Positions 1-7,932 are shown, numbered from the stretch's first letter. The stretch: 64,000 nt of DNA from Bacteroidales bacterium (GCA_017550655.1 JAFZOK010000018.1:186001-250000), one strand, 5' to 3'. Notes: generated by a model from the letters alone, not told the origin. A program made the numbers and translations.

Positions 1-379
1 CGTCGATCGCCATAGTGTTGTTTGCAACCGTAGCGGCTCCAAACGGCGCTCCGTGGAGAGTTCTGGCTATGGCAAACAAAAGCAGGGAGCTTGCCGCCAG
101 GTAGCTTCCGAACATTATGAAATTGGCCAGCACGAATACCAGAAGCACTTTCTTGCGATGGAAAGTGTCTGCGATGTAGCCGGAAAAAGGCCTTGCGGCA
201 ATGGCCAGAAGGGCGTATCCGCTAAGAACAAATCCTATTGTATCCTTTGTGGAATGGAACGTATCGCTCAGATATACAGGCAGCAGAGGGGTAATCAGGT
301 AAAAGGCGAAGCTAAGGCAGAAGTTAACCGCCATCACCTTTGTATAGTTCCTGTTCCAGAGTTTCTCGTGCACTGCCAT
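1..379 (-). CDS. MFS transporter, N-terminal part (cut by window edge)
   Basis: Reading leftward from an ATG at 377-379 gives 126 residues of an integral membrane protein that runs off the window. Four hydrophobic helices are visible (about residues 15-37, 49-71, 78-97 and 100-120). Between helices 2 and 3 is an MFS motif A (GYIADTFHRKK, residues 68-77), the conserved cytoplasmic loop of major facilitator transporters. The family is proton-coupled or facilitative small-molecule transport in the inner membrane; the substrate cannot be told from the N-terminal third. It diverges from the UvrA-like gene with only 33 bases between the start codons, and a TAAATTTG box reads toward it 8 bases before the ATG. 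Confidence 0.85.
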   Translation of the reverse strand, partial: MAVHEKLWNRNYTKVMAVNFCLSFAFYLITPLLPVYLSDTFHSTKDTIGFVLSGYALLAIAARPFSGYIADTFHRKKVLLVFVLANFIMFGSYLAASSLLLFAIARTLHGAPFGAATVANNTMAID

Positions 380-387
380 AGCGGTGG

Positions 388-404
388 CAAATTTAGTAAA
401 TTTG
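388..404. promoter_or_regulatory. Back-to-back -7 promoter boxes forming a 17-bp palindrome
   Basis: CAAATTTAGTAAATTTG is a perfect inverted repeat around its central base. Each half, read outward, is TAAATTTG, an exact match to the Bacteroidota -7 element TAnnTTTG. The left copy (388-395, minus) drives the MFS gene and the right copy (397-404, plus) the UvrA-like gene. In both directions exactly 8 bases separate the box from the ATG, so transcripts would have almost no leader. I found no -33 TTG at the usual spacing on either side. It could also serve as an operator. Confidence 0.7.
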
Positions 405-412
405 TACCCGTT

Positions 413-2671
413 ATGTTTGACAATATCATTATAAGGGGAGCCAGGGAGAACAACCTCAAAAACATATCGCTGAGTATCCCCAAACACAAGATAACCGTAT
501 TTACGGGTGTGAGCGGATCCGGAAAGAGTTCACTTGTGCTGGACACAATTGCGGCAAAGAGCCGCAGGGAGCTCAACGACACTTTCCCGACTTTTGTGCA
601 GAGATATCTGCCAAAGTACGGAAGGCCGCACGTTGATTCCGTAGAGAATCTTCCGATAGCGATTGTGATAGACCAGAAGAAGCCTGCTTCCAATTCCCGC
701 TCTACTGTAGGCACTTACACGGATATATATTCTCTTCTGCGATTGCTTTTCTCCAGGGTGGGCAAACCGTTTGTTGGCTATGCGGAGAGCTTTTCCTTCA
801 ACCATCCGGACGGAAGTTGCCCTCGGTGTGCCGGCCTCGGTGAAATCCGCGAGCTGGATATCCACAAGCTGGTGGACTTTGACAAGAGCCTCAACGACGA
901 GGACACAATCCATTACATTGCCTTCCACAAGGGAGGCTGGAGATGGATCAGATATGCCCACAGCGGGCTTTTTGACCTGGACAAGAAGATAAAGGACTAC
1001 AGTCCGGAGGAACTGGACCTGTTCCTGAATTCCCCGCAGATACGCCTCAAGAATCCGCCTTCCAACTGGCCTAAGACCGCTAAGTACGAGGGGCTTATAC
1101 CAAGGATGTACCGCAGCATAATAAACTCCGAGGAGGGGCTTCTGCATTCAGCGGTGCTGAACCCGATGCTGAAGATGGGAGTCTGCCCGGACTGCGGAGG
1201 CACACGACTTAACAAAAAGATATTGTCCTGCAAGATTGAGGGACTTAACATTGCGGAAGCAACTTCACTTTCCATCAGGAAACTGAACCGCTGGATAGCT
1301 TCCATATCAGACCCTCTGGCGGAAGACCTCAAGGCCGCGATAGGAGCCCGTCTGACCGCTTTGGAGGAGATCGGGCTTGGCTATATCAGCCTGGACCGCC
1401 CGATCGGAACGCTTTCCGGGGGAGAGGCCCAAAGGTGCAAGATTGCGAAGTACATCAACTCATCTTTGTCTGATGTGATGTATGTGCTGGATGAGCCGAG
1501 CATCGGGCTGCATAACAAGGATATAGAGAGGATGAAGCACTCTGTCAGGAGGCTCCGCGATGCCGGTAACACTGTCCTTCTGGTGGAGCATCACAGGGAG
1601 ATGATAGGCATTGCGGACCATATTGTGGATATGGGCCCGGGCCCTGGCTCCGAAGGCGGAGAAATCATCTTCCAGGGCTCTTATCCGGAACTCCTTTCCA
1701 GCGGAACGGATACCGGCAGGATGCTTTCCGCAAGATCTTCGTTCAAGGAATCCGTAAGGCGTCCGGAGAGTTTCTTTTCTCTGGAAAACACCACGCACCA
1801 TAATCTGAAGAATGTATCCATCGATCTGCCCCTCAATGTGTTCTGCGTGGTTGCAGGTGTAGCCGGAAGCGGCAAGAGCTCGCTTATGGAAGCCTTCTGC
1901 AATGCCCGTGGCGGAGACGATATGATATACATAAGCCAGAAAGGCATAGGCATCAGTCTCAGAAGCACCCCGGCAACCTATATGGATGTGGCGGACCTTA
2001 TCCGGAAGATGTTCGCCAAGACCAACGGCAAGGCGGAAACTTACTTTGCCTTCAACGGCAAGGGAGCATGCCCTGTTTGCGGCGGCAAGGGAGTGGTGGT
2101 TGCAGAGATGGCGTTTATGGACAGCATAGAAACCGTCTGCGAGGCCTGCAAGGGGCTGCGCTATTCTCCTGAAGCCCTGGAATATACCTATGAGAGTCCT
2201 CAAACTCATAAGAGGCTGAATATCGCCGAGGTTATGGATCTTTCCGTAAGGAAGGCCTGCGAGTTTTTCCGCGGGAGCAAGGTGGAGGAAAGGCTGCTCC
2301 CGATGATGGATGTCGGACTCGGTTACCTGCATCTGAACCAGGCTCTGTCAACGCTTTCCGGAGGAGAACTCCAGAGGCTGAAGATTGCATCCTACCTTAA
2401 GGAAAAGGGCAAGATCTTCATTATCGACGAGCCTACGGACGGCCTTCACCCAAAGGACGTTGCGTCTCTGGTAGCCCTGTTTGACAGAATGGTGGACCAG
2501 GGCAATACCATATATGTTATTGAGCACAACACGGATGTTATCAAGGCCGCGGACTATGTGATAGAACTCGGCCCTGGAGCCGGAGAAGACGGAGGGCAGA
2601 TAACCTTTGCCGGAACACCGTCAGGGATGAGGGATTGCACCCGGTCCGCCACTGCCCGATACCTTCAGTAA
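413..2671 (+). CDS. UvrA2-like excinuclease ATPase subunit
   Basis: A 752-residue tandem ABC ATPase of the UvrA family. The first Walker A is at about residues 32-39 (GVSGSGKSS) and the second (GVAGSGKSS) in the C-terminal half; both halves carry LSGGE signatures. Paired CxxC zinc modules are present (CPRC, CPDC, CPVC, CEAC). UvrA proper is about 940 residues; the missing length and the short spacing after the first Walker A fit the UvrA2 class, which lacks the UvrB-binding domain. The family binds DNA lesions, and UvrA2 members are linked to drug or damage tolerance. The frame stays open upstream to position 53, but that part is antisense to the MFS gene; the ATG at 413, just after a -7 box, is preferred. 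The pairing with an efflux-type transporter could mean a joint role in toxin resistance (inference). Confidence 0.88.
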   Translation: MFDNIIIRGARENNLKNISLSIPKHKITVFTGVSGSGKSSLVLDTIAAKSRRELNDTFPTFVQRYLPKYGRPHVDSVENLPIAIVIDQKKPASNSRSTVGTYTDIYSLLRLLFSRVGKPFVGYAESFSFNHPDGSCPRCAGLGEIRELDIHKLVDFDKSLNDEDTIHYIAFHKGGWRWIRYAHSGLFDLDKKIKDYSPEELDLFLNSPQIRLKNPPSNWPKTAKYEGLIPRMYRSIINSEEGLLHSAVLNPMLKMGVCPDCGGTRLNKKILSCKIEGLNIAEATSLSIRKLNRWIASISDPLAEDLKAAIGARLTALEEIGLGYISLDRPIGTLSGGEAQRCKIAKYINSSLSDVMYVLDEPSIGLHNKDIERMKHSVRRLRDAGNTVLLVEHHREMIGIADHIVDMGPGPGSEGGEIIFQGSYPELLSSGTDTGRMLSARSSFKESVRRPESFFSLENTTHHNLKNVSIDLPLNVFCVVAGVAGSGKSSLMEAFCNARGGDDMIYISQKGIGISLRSTPATYMDVADLIRKMFAKTNGKAETYFAFNGKGACPVCGGKGVVVAEMAFMDSIETVCEACKGLRYSPEALEYTYESPQTHKRLNIAEVMDLSVRKACEFFRGSKVEERLLPMMDVGLGYLHLNQALSTLSGGELQRLKIASYLKEKGKIFIIDEPTDGLHPKDVASLVALFDRMVDQGNTIYVIEHNTDVIKAADYVIELGPGAGEDGGQITFAGTPSGMRDCTRSATARYLQ

Positions 2672-2683
2672 AGAAAACTTTCC

Positions 2684-2691
2684 TAAATTTG
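2684..2691 (+). promoter_or_regulatory. -7 promoter box (TAAATTTG) for the beta-propeller gene
   Basis: An exact TAnnTTTG match lies between the UvrA-like stop (2671) and the ATG at 2708, giving a leader of about 10-15 bases. No clear -33 element is seen. Confidence 0.55.
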
Positions 2692-2707
2692 AAGGTTAAG
2701 AATCGTT

Positions 2708-4012
2708 ATGAATATGCAGAAGTCATCCAGATATTTGCTCTTGATCGCATTCATTCTTGCCGGAAGTATGGCTGGAGCACAGAGTATTGTCCACCCCAGG
2801 AAAGGGGCTTCCTTCTCGTCCGAGAAGATCAAGGTTACTTTCATAAACAGAAAGCAGCAGTTCAATTACAGGGATACCGCTACGCTGGATTCTGACATCA
2901 ATTCCCCAAAATCGGTGAACATCCATCCTAACGGGACAAAATACTATGTTAACTCTCTGGAAGGGGGAAAAACTGTTGTTTATGACTTTGCCACCAACAG
3001 GAAAATCAAGGTGATAAGCCATAATTTCACTTCAGCCGACAAGGCTCTCTGGGCTCCTTCCAGCGGCCTTTACAAGTTCCGTCACGAGTACAGGAATCCG
3101 GATACCTTTCTGGGCAAGCCGGTGGAGAGCACTTTTTCCCACAGGGGACGCTATCTGTGGATTCCGTACTACCGCCGAAGCTACGACATAAATGCCCAGG
3201 AACCATCCGCAATGGCGGTAATAGACACTCAGAAAGACAGTATTATCCGTTTGTTTGAGACTGGAGCACTGCCAAAGATGGTGGCAACCTCTCCGGACGG
3301 AAAGATGCTGGCTGTAACCCATTGGGGAGAAAACACCGTGGGGCTTATGGATATTTCTTCCCAGAATCCTGACGAGTGGAAGTACATTACCTGCATTGTG
3401 GTTGACTACAAACTGAACCTGAATTTCAGCACCACCGCCAAGGTGGACCGCGATGTGAACAGCGGCTATTGCCTTAGGGGAACGGTGTTTACGGAAGACG
3501 GCCACTACCTTCTGGTAGGCTGTATGGGCGGAAGCGGCGGCATTGCGGTAATCGATCTCCAGGAGATGAAATATCTTGGCAGGGCTGTTGGGATGATGTC
3601 AAATCTGAGGCATCTGCTGATCAAGGACGGAGTCCTGTATGCCAGCATAAACAAATACGGTTATGTGCTCAGGATGCCGGTGGAAACATTCCTCGGCAAG
3701 GTGCGCACCCTGGACGGAGACAAGGTAAAGACAGTGAATGTTACCGGTTTCCAGCAGTGCAAGGTGCCAGCCGGAGCAAGAACCATAAACATTTCTCCTA
3801 AAGGGGATTACATATTCGTAGCCTGCAATTCTTCCAGCTGTCTTGCCATAGTGGATGTTGCGGCAATGAAACTTCTGGGAACTCTCCAGGCGGATTCCTA
3901 TCCTGTCGGTCTTGATATCTCGGATGACGGAAGATACCTGTTTACAACATCCCAGGGAAGAGCAAATGGCGGTGGCAACGCCGTGGATATTTTTGAAGTG
4001 GAATACAAATGA
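2708..4012 (+). CDS. Secreted YncE-like beta-propeller protein
   Basis: 434 residues with an N-terminal signal peptide (hydrophobic stretch about residues 9-24, ending AGAQ). The mature part is made of repeated blades with the pattern of YncE/lactonase-like propellers, for example 'MVATSPDGKMLAVTHWG', 'LRGTVFTEDGHYLLVG', 'INISPKGDYIFVACN' and 'GLDISDDGRYLFTTS'. It probably folds as a seven-bladed propeller in the periplasm or at the surface. Catalytic residues cannot be assigned; binding is as likely as enzymatic activity. Its stop overlaps the start of the NlpC/P60 gene (ATGA), so both are made from one message and may both act on the envelope. Confidence 0.8.
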   Translation: MNMQKSSRYLLLIAFILAGSMAGAQSIVHPRKGASFSSEKIKVTFINRKQQFNYRDTATLDSDINSPKSVNIHPNGTKYYVNSLEGGKTVVYDFATNRKIKVISHNFTSADKALWAPSSGLYKFRHEYRNPDTFLGKPVESTFSHRGRYLWIPYYRRSYDINAQEPSAMAVIDTQKDSIIRLFETGALPKMVATSPDGKMLAVTHWGENTVGLMDISSQNPDEWKYITCIVVDYKLNLNFSTTAKVDRDVNSGYCLRGTVFTEDGHYLLVGCMGGSGGIAVIDLQEMKYLGRAVGMMSNLRHLLIKDGVLYASINKYGYVLRMPVETFLGKVRTLDGDKVKTVNVTGFQQCKVPAGARTINISPKGDYIFVACNSSSCLAIVDVAAMKLLGTLQADSYPVGLDISDDGRYLFTTSQGRANGGGNAVDIFEVEYK

Positions 4013-4968
4013 TTATGCGAAAGATAACCCTGATATTATTGTTTCTGGCCTTTTTCTGCAATGGAATGAAGGCTCAGGATACAATTCCCCAGATTCATCA
4101 CGACAGCCTTTATATGAGTACCTCCGAACTTGCGGAGAAAATAATCGAGGAGGCTTACCGCCACCTTGGCGTAAGGTACAAGTACGGGGCTAACGGTCCC
4201 CGGAGTTTCGACTGCACCGGCTTTACCTGCTATGTGTATAACAAGTTCGGTTACAGGCTCTCCAGAAGTTCAAAGGACCAGTCTACGGACGGAAGGCCAG
4301 TTGAAGGCAGTTTTCGCAATCTCCAGAAGGGAGACATCCTGATATTCGGTTCCAGAAGGAACAAAAGGGAAGTCGGGCATGCCGGAATCTTCATAGAGCT
4401 GGTGGACAGCACGGCCACGGATTTCAGGTTCATCCACGCTTCCACAAAGAAGGGTATCACCATATCCAACTATAGCGAAACCTATTACAGGGAGCGTTTT
4501 ATGGGAGCGAGAAGAGTTCTTCCGGACATAGTTCCTGGCGGTGCTCCAAGACCTTCATCAGGCATCGCGGAGCAGCAGGATACCATTTATGTAGAGGCTT
4601 CTGCAGCCGACCGCCAGGTAGTGCTTCTTGAAAACGGACGCTGGTTCTACATAGACGCGGACGGAAGGATGACTAAGCCGGATTCCTCCGTTACCGTGAT
4701 TCTGGACGGAAGCGGAACCTGGCGCACTGTCAGCAACGAGGGAGCAAGGATCCCTCAGCTGACTAGGGAGAGCAAGCCTGTCCAGACTGTCCAGCCAGCA
4801 GACATTCCGCGTGAGGAGACCGCCGCCAAGTACCATACGGTAAGGAACGGGGATACTCTCTACGGAATTGCAAAGCGCTATAAGACAACCGTTGACAAGC
4901 TTTGCCGCCTGAACGGAATAACCAAGAAGACCGTTCTCAAGACAGGCCGCAAGCTAAGGGTTAAATAA
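4009..4968 (+). CDS. NlpC/P60 cell-wall hydrolase with C-terminal LysM
   Basis: 319 residues. A signal peptide (about 1-23) is followed by an NlpC/P60 domain (about 36-165), a middle region of unclear fold, and a LysM domain (about 275-319, 'YHTVRNGDTLYGIAKRY'). The catalytic triad is visible: Cys69 in SFDCTGF, His124 in GHAGIF and His143 in FIHAS. NlpC/P60 enzymes cut peptide stems of peptidoglycan and LysM binds the glycan, so this is probably a periplasmic endopeptidase. Start: ATG 4009 overlaps the previous stop; ATG 4015 is an alternative two codons later. Whether it sits free in the periplasm or at the outer membrane is not shown. Confidence 0.9.
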   Translation: MIMRKITLILLFLAFFCNGMKAQDTIPQIHHDSLYMSTSELAEKIIEEAYRHLGVRYKYGANGPRSFDCTGFTCYVYNKFGYRLSRSSKDQSTDGRPVEGSFRNLQKGDILIFGSRRNKREVGHAGIFIELVDSTATDFRFIHASTKKGITISNYSETYYRERFMGARRVLPDIVPGGAPRPSSGIAEQQDTIYVEASAADRQVVLLENGRWFYIDADGRMTKPDSSVTVILDGSGTWRTVSNEGARIPQLTRESKPVQTVQPADIPREETAAKYHTVRNGDTLYGIAKRYKTTVDKLCRLNGITKKTVLKTGRKLRVK

Positions 4969-5025
4969 TATTTTTAAATCTCGGCGATAACATTTTTCTC
5001 CCTTCCCCGTCTTTATTGCAGAACA

Positions 5026-5040
5026 GGGGGAAGCGCCCCC
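5026..5040 (+). promoter_or_regulatory. Small G/C hairpin in the leader of the DUF4252 operon
   Basis: In the 87-base gap before the sigma-factor operon, GGGGG (5026-5030) can pair with CCCCC (5036-5040) around a 5-base loop, ending 15 bases before the ATG at 5056. It is not followed by a T-run, so it is not an intrinsic terminator. No exact TAnnTTTG box is present in this gap. A leader element or chance are both possible. Confidence 0.3.
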
Positions 5041-5055
5041 ATAAAACTAAAGGTT

Positions 5056-5562
5056 ATGAAAAAGGCAATTATAATGTTGGCGGTTCTTCTGGTTCCGGTG
5101 ATGAGTTTCGCCGTGGATCCGGGAGGAAAACTTTCAAAAAGAAAAGTATCCTCGTTTGTTTCCCAGTACCGGAACAAACAGGGAGTGGATGTATTTGAAC
5201 TGGGTTCCCTGGGAACGGCTCTTGTAAAGGGTATCTTTTCCGTTTCCGGCGCGAACGACAAGGATGCAAGGGAAGCCCTTACAATGCTTAAGGGGCTCAA
5301 GGGGCTGACGATTCTCTCTTACGAGGACGCTGAGCCGGACCTTAAGAACAGGATTGACGGAAAGCTCCAGAAAATGCTGAAAGGAGTGGAGGTGCTGATG
5401 GAAGCCAAGGAAGACGGTGAAACCGTGCGCTTTTACGGAAGCTATAACGAGAAGACAGGAAAGGTCAGCGATGTGGGTATTTTCGCTCCTTCTGACGGTA
5501 CTTTCATCTTCCTGGTAGGCTCATTCAACCTGGACGATATTTCCAAGGCAATGGCAAAATGA
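5056..5562 (+). CDS. DUF4252 family exported protein (first copy)
   Basis: 168 residues. A signal peptide (about 1-19, ending SFA) is followed by a DUF4252-type body: 'VSSFVSQYRNKQGVDVFELG' near the N-terminus and 'LMEAKEDGETVRFYG' in the second half. The family is restricted mostly to Bacteroidota, has no known biochemical activity, and is often found beside ECF sigma factors. It starts a block of four genes joined by 4-base ATGA overlaps; the last gene is a paralogue sharing the LMEAK-D-G-T/Q-x-R pattern. Probably a periplasmic sensor or target of the sigma system (inference). Confidence 0.8.
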   Translation: MKKAIIMLAVLLVPVMSFAVDPGGKLSKRKVSSFVSQYRNKQGVDVFELGSLGTALVKGIFSVSGANDKDAREALTMLKGLKGLTILSYEDAEPDLKNRIDGKLQKMLKGVEVLMEAKEDGETVRFYGSYNEKTGKVSDVGIFAPSDGTFIFLVGSFNLDDISKAMAK

Positions 5563-6038
5563 CAGAGGCTGTTTTCCATAGGGATTATCTGAGCCTTTCC
5601 GGCGGACTCTTCAGGATTGCATACCATATCCTTGAGAATCAGGCGGAAGCTGAAGATGCTCTGCAGGACCTGTACCTGAAACTCTGGAGGATGAGGGATG
5701 GTCTGGACTCCGTCAGAAACCCTATGGCTTACTGCGCCCTTATTCTGAAAAACATCTGCATTGACCGTATCCGCTCTTCCAGGAAAGAGGTTCATCCGGC
5801 ATTCATTCCGGAAAAGGAGGAAGAAGTTCCGCAGGACGAGAGAATCGATTCCCGGCAGAGACTGGAGAAGGTACTGGCAGCGGTAAAGTCCCTTCCCGAG
5901 AGGCAGAGGCAGATCCTCACTCTCCGGCTTGTAGAAGGAAAGACCTTCGACCAGATATCGGAGATAACCAAACTCAATTACCTGACAATAAGAGTGATGC
6001 TTTCAAGAGCAAGAAAATCGTTGAAAAACAGAATATGA
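5559..6038 (+). CDS. ECF-type RNA polymerase sigma factor
   Basis: 159 residues, normal for an ECF sigma factor. Region 2 is at about 10-75, with the core-binding helix 'AEDALQDLYLKLWRM'. Region 4 is at about 105-157, with the helix-turn-helix 'LPERQRQILTLRLVEGKTFD...' followed by 'NYLTIRVMLSRARKSLK'. It redirects RNA polymerase to a small regulon. It overlaps the DUF4252 gene upstream by ATGA and the membrane-protein gene downstream by 4 bases, so all are translated together. By position its partner anti-sigma factor is the next gene. Target promoters cannot be read from this window. Confidence 0.92.
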   Translation: MTEAVFHRDYLSLSGGLFRIAYHILENQAEAEDALQDLYLKLWRMRDGLDSVRNPMAYCALILKNICIDRIRSSRKEVHPAFIPEKEEEVPQDERIDSRQRLEKVLAAVKSLPERQRQILTLRLVEGKTFDQISEITKLNYLTIRVMLSRARKSLKNRI

Positions 6039-6442
6039 AAAGAATAGAAGACATAGAGATGATGGAAGTGGAGGATCTTCTGAAAGTGGCTGAGGACAAC
6101 TCGGTTTCTGTTCCTGAGGGGCTGGAAAACCGCATCGCGGCATCGCTCCTGGCAGAGAAGATTTCCCAAGAGGAGGATGCTCCTGCTGTATCGCTGAGGG
6201 CAAGATGGATTACGGGTTTTGCCGTTGCCGCTGCCTGCACCGTTGCCGCTGTATTCCTATATAATCCGGCACGGAGTGAGCTTAAGGACACTTTCGACGA
6301 TCCGCGCCTTGCATATGCCGAGGTGGAGAGGACTTTTGAAAGGATTTCATCGAAAATGAGCAAGGCCTCGGAAATGGCTTATGAGGCCACAAACGAAATA
6401 GGAAAGCCAGCATCAGTAATCAGAAAAATCAACAGAAAATGA
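6035..6442 (+). CDS. Probable anti-sigma factor, single-pass membrane protein
   Basis: 135 residues with an acidic cytoplasmic N-terminal half (about 1-60), one transmembrane helix (about 63-80, 'ITGFAVAAACTVAAVFLY') and a 55-residue charged C-terminal tail that would lie in the periplasm. This layout, and the 4-base overlaps with the sigma factor and the second DUF4252 gene, fit an anti-sigma factor. No zinc-binding HxxxCxxC (ZAS) motif is present in the N-terminal half, so it is not a classical zinc anti-sigma. The call rests on position and topology, not on a recognised domain. Confidence 0.6.
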   Translation: MKRIEDIEMMEVEDLLKVAEDNSVSVPEGLENRIAASLLAEKISQEEDAPAVSLRARWITGFAVAAACTVAAVFLYNPARSELKDTFDDPRLAYAEVERTFERISSKMSKASEMAYEATNEIGKPASVIRKINRK

Positions 6443-6927
6443 AACGCATAGCATTTCTTGCAGCACTGCTGCTCGTGACAATCGGCTCTTTTGCCCAGGA
6501 TGGCAAAAGCATATACCAGAAATATTCAGACGCGGAAAACGTGAGCGCGGTTTACATATCTCCCGCGATGTTCCGCCTGATTGGCAAACTCCCGGAAATT
6601 ACCGCTGACACAGAAGACGGAAAAGTAGACCTTACTCCTGTAATATCCACACTGACAGGAATGTATGTGATAGACAGCCACAATCAGTCCATTAATTCCG
6701 CTCTTGCATCGGAAGTGAAGAAGTTCATAACTTCAGGCAAGTATGAGCTTCTGATGGAAGCCAAGGATAACGGGCAGACAATGCGGATGTACACTCTCGG
6801 AGACGAGAAAATTGTCAACAGCTTTGTGATGCTCGCCCTGGAAAACGACGAGACCACATTCATCTGCATAGACGGAAAGATGAACCGCAAGGATCTTGAA
6901 AAAGTCCTCGCCGAGCAGATGAAATAA
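6439..6927 (+). CDS. DUF4252 family exported protein (second copy)
   Basis: 162 residues: signal peptide (about 1-19, ending SFA-Q), then a DUF4252-type body with 'LLMEAKDNGQTMRMY' matching the first copy. Unlike the first copy it has 'YISPAMFRLIGKLPE' near the N-terminus. It closes the four-gene overlapping block and ends base to base against the convergent LysR gene (6927/6928), leaving no room for a terminator. Function unknown; the two copies flanking a sigma/anti-sigma pair suggest a paired envelope sensor or effector. Confidence 0.78.
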   Translation: MKRIAFLAALLLVTIGSFAQDGKSIYQKYSDAENVSAVYISPAMFRLIGKLPEITADTEDGKVDLTPVISTLTGMYVIDSHNQSINSALASEVKKFITSGKYELLMEAKDNGQTMRMYTLGDEKIVNSFVMLALENDETTFICIDGKMNRKDLEKVLAEQMK

Positions 6928-7854
6928 TCAGAGTTTCAGGTAGTCTCTCTTGACAACGCTTTCCAGAAGCCTGGCCGGAACAATGGTCTTAAGTGCTTTA
7001 AGGACAACGTTTAGCATAGCCTCATGGACATAGTCCCTGCGAATAGCAAGGGCTATTGTTCTTTTTATACCCGGTTCAACGATTGGCTTTATACAGCTTT
7101 GCTCGCTTGGAGGTATGAACTTTATGTGTGACTCCGGTATGATTGTCAGTCCTCCGTTGTCGTTGACTATCTGGATGAGAATCCCGACTCTTCCTCCTTC
7201 AAAATATCTTTCATAGGCACCGGCTTCAAAATACCTCATCATAGACATGTCAAACAGTCTCACGCCGTTTTGCATAATCCATACGGATCTTCCCTTCAGG
7301 TTTTCCAGACTTATGCTTTCCAGGGAGTAAGCTGAGTCTGTCTTGGATACGTATGCATAGAAGCTTTCCGTATAGACTGGTATTTCCAGCAGTTCGGGAT
7401 CATTGGACGGGGTGGTAAGAATGCCTATGTCAATTTCAGCCTTCCGGATTTTGTCTTTTAGGGTTTCGGAAAGCATTTCCTCTGTCTGGAGCGCAATGGA
7501 AGGGTAATTGCCGCTTATATATTTGAACAGTCCTGGGACCAGTACAGGAGCAACGGTAGAAATCATCGCGATTCTTAGAGGACCGGACAAGTTCTCTTTT
7601 TCAGAATGTGTCATCTCGGTAATCTGGCTGACATTGTAAAGCACCACTTTGGCCTGGTCTATGATTCTTCTGCCAATCCCGGTTGCCTTAACCGGGTGCG
7701 AGTCCCTGTCGAAAATCATTACGTCCAGTTCCTCTTCCAGCTTCTTGATCATCAGGCTTAAAGTAGACTGGGTAAGGTTACAGGCCTCTGCCGCTTTACC
7801 GAAATGTCCCCAATGGTCCAGAGACACAATGTATTTGAGCTGTTGCAATGTCAT
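6928..7854 (-). CDS. OxyR-like LysR-family regulator lacking redox cysteines
   Basis: 308 residues, LysR family. The winged helix-turn-helix is at residues 1-60 ('HFGKAAEACNLTQSTLSLMI'), and the effector-binding domain is at about 90-300. The whole N-terminus resembles Bacteroidota OxyR. In E. coli OxyR, Cys199 and Cys208 form the peroxide-sensing disulfide in EDGHCLRDQAMGFCFEAG. The aligned stretch here is QNGVRLFDMSMMRYFEAG, which places Arg at 199 and Tyr at 208. The only cysteines are Cys25 and one in 'EQSCIKP'. A peroxide switch of the known kind is therefore not possible. It diverges from trkH and probably controls it (inference from position). Confidence 0.85.
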   Translation of the reverse strand: MTLQQLKYIVSLDHWGHFGKAAEACNLTQSTLSLMIKKLEEELDVMIFDRDSHPVKATGIGRRIIDQAKVVLYNVSQITEMTHSEKENLSGPLRIAMISTVAPVLVPGLFKYISGNYPSIALQTEEMLSETLKDKIRKAEIDIGILTTPSNDPELLEIPVYTESFYAYVSKTDSAYSLESISLENLKGRSVWIMQNGVRLFDMSMMRYFEAGAYERYFEGGRVGILIQIVNDNGGLTIIPESHIKFIPPSEQSCIKPIVEPGIKRTIALAIRRDYVHEAMLNVVLKALKTIVPARLLESVVKRDYLKL

Positions 7855-7881
7855 AATTGTCGCTGATTGATATTTTCAATG

Positions 7882-7889
7882 CAAAGATA
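7882..7889 (-). promoter_or_regulatory. -7 box (TATCTTTG) for the LysR gene
   Basis: CAAAGATA on the plus strand reads TATCTTTG toward the LysR start at 7854, about 27 bases away. No -33 TTG at 19-21 bases is seen. It lies inside the divergent region shared with trkH, so autoregulation is plausible. Confidence 0.5.
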
Positions 7890-7901
7890 AAAATTTTTGT
7901 A

Positions 7902-7932
7902 TTGATAAATGGAAATTCGGAAAATACCTTTG
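7902..7932 (+). promoter_or_regulatory. Complete -33/-7 promoter for trkH
   Basis: TTG at 7902-7904, a 20-base spacer, and TACCTTTG at 7925-7932 match the Bacteroidota consensus TTG-N19/21-TAnnTTTG. The ATG of trkH follows at 7952. This is one of only two promoters in the window with both elements at consensus spacing. Confidence 0.7.

Noticed and set aside
53-412. Open frame upstream of and in frame with the UvrA-like gene
   Set aside because: It is antisense to the MFS transporter and crosses the divergent promoter; the family alignment starts at ATG 413.
1460-2332. 290-codon antisense frame over the UvrA-like gene
   Set aside because: Shadow of a well-matched gene with no domain or start signal.
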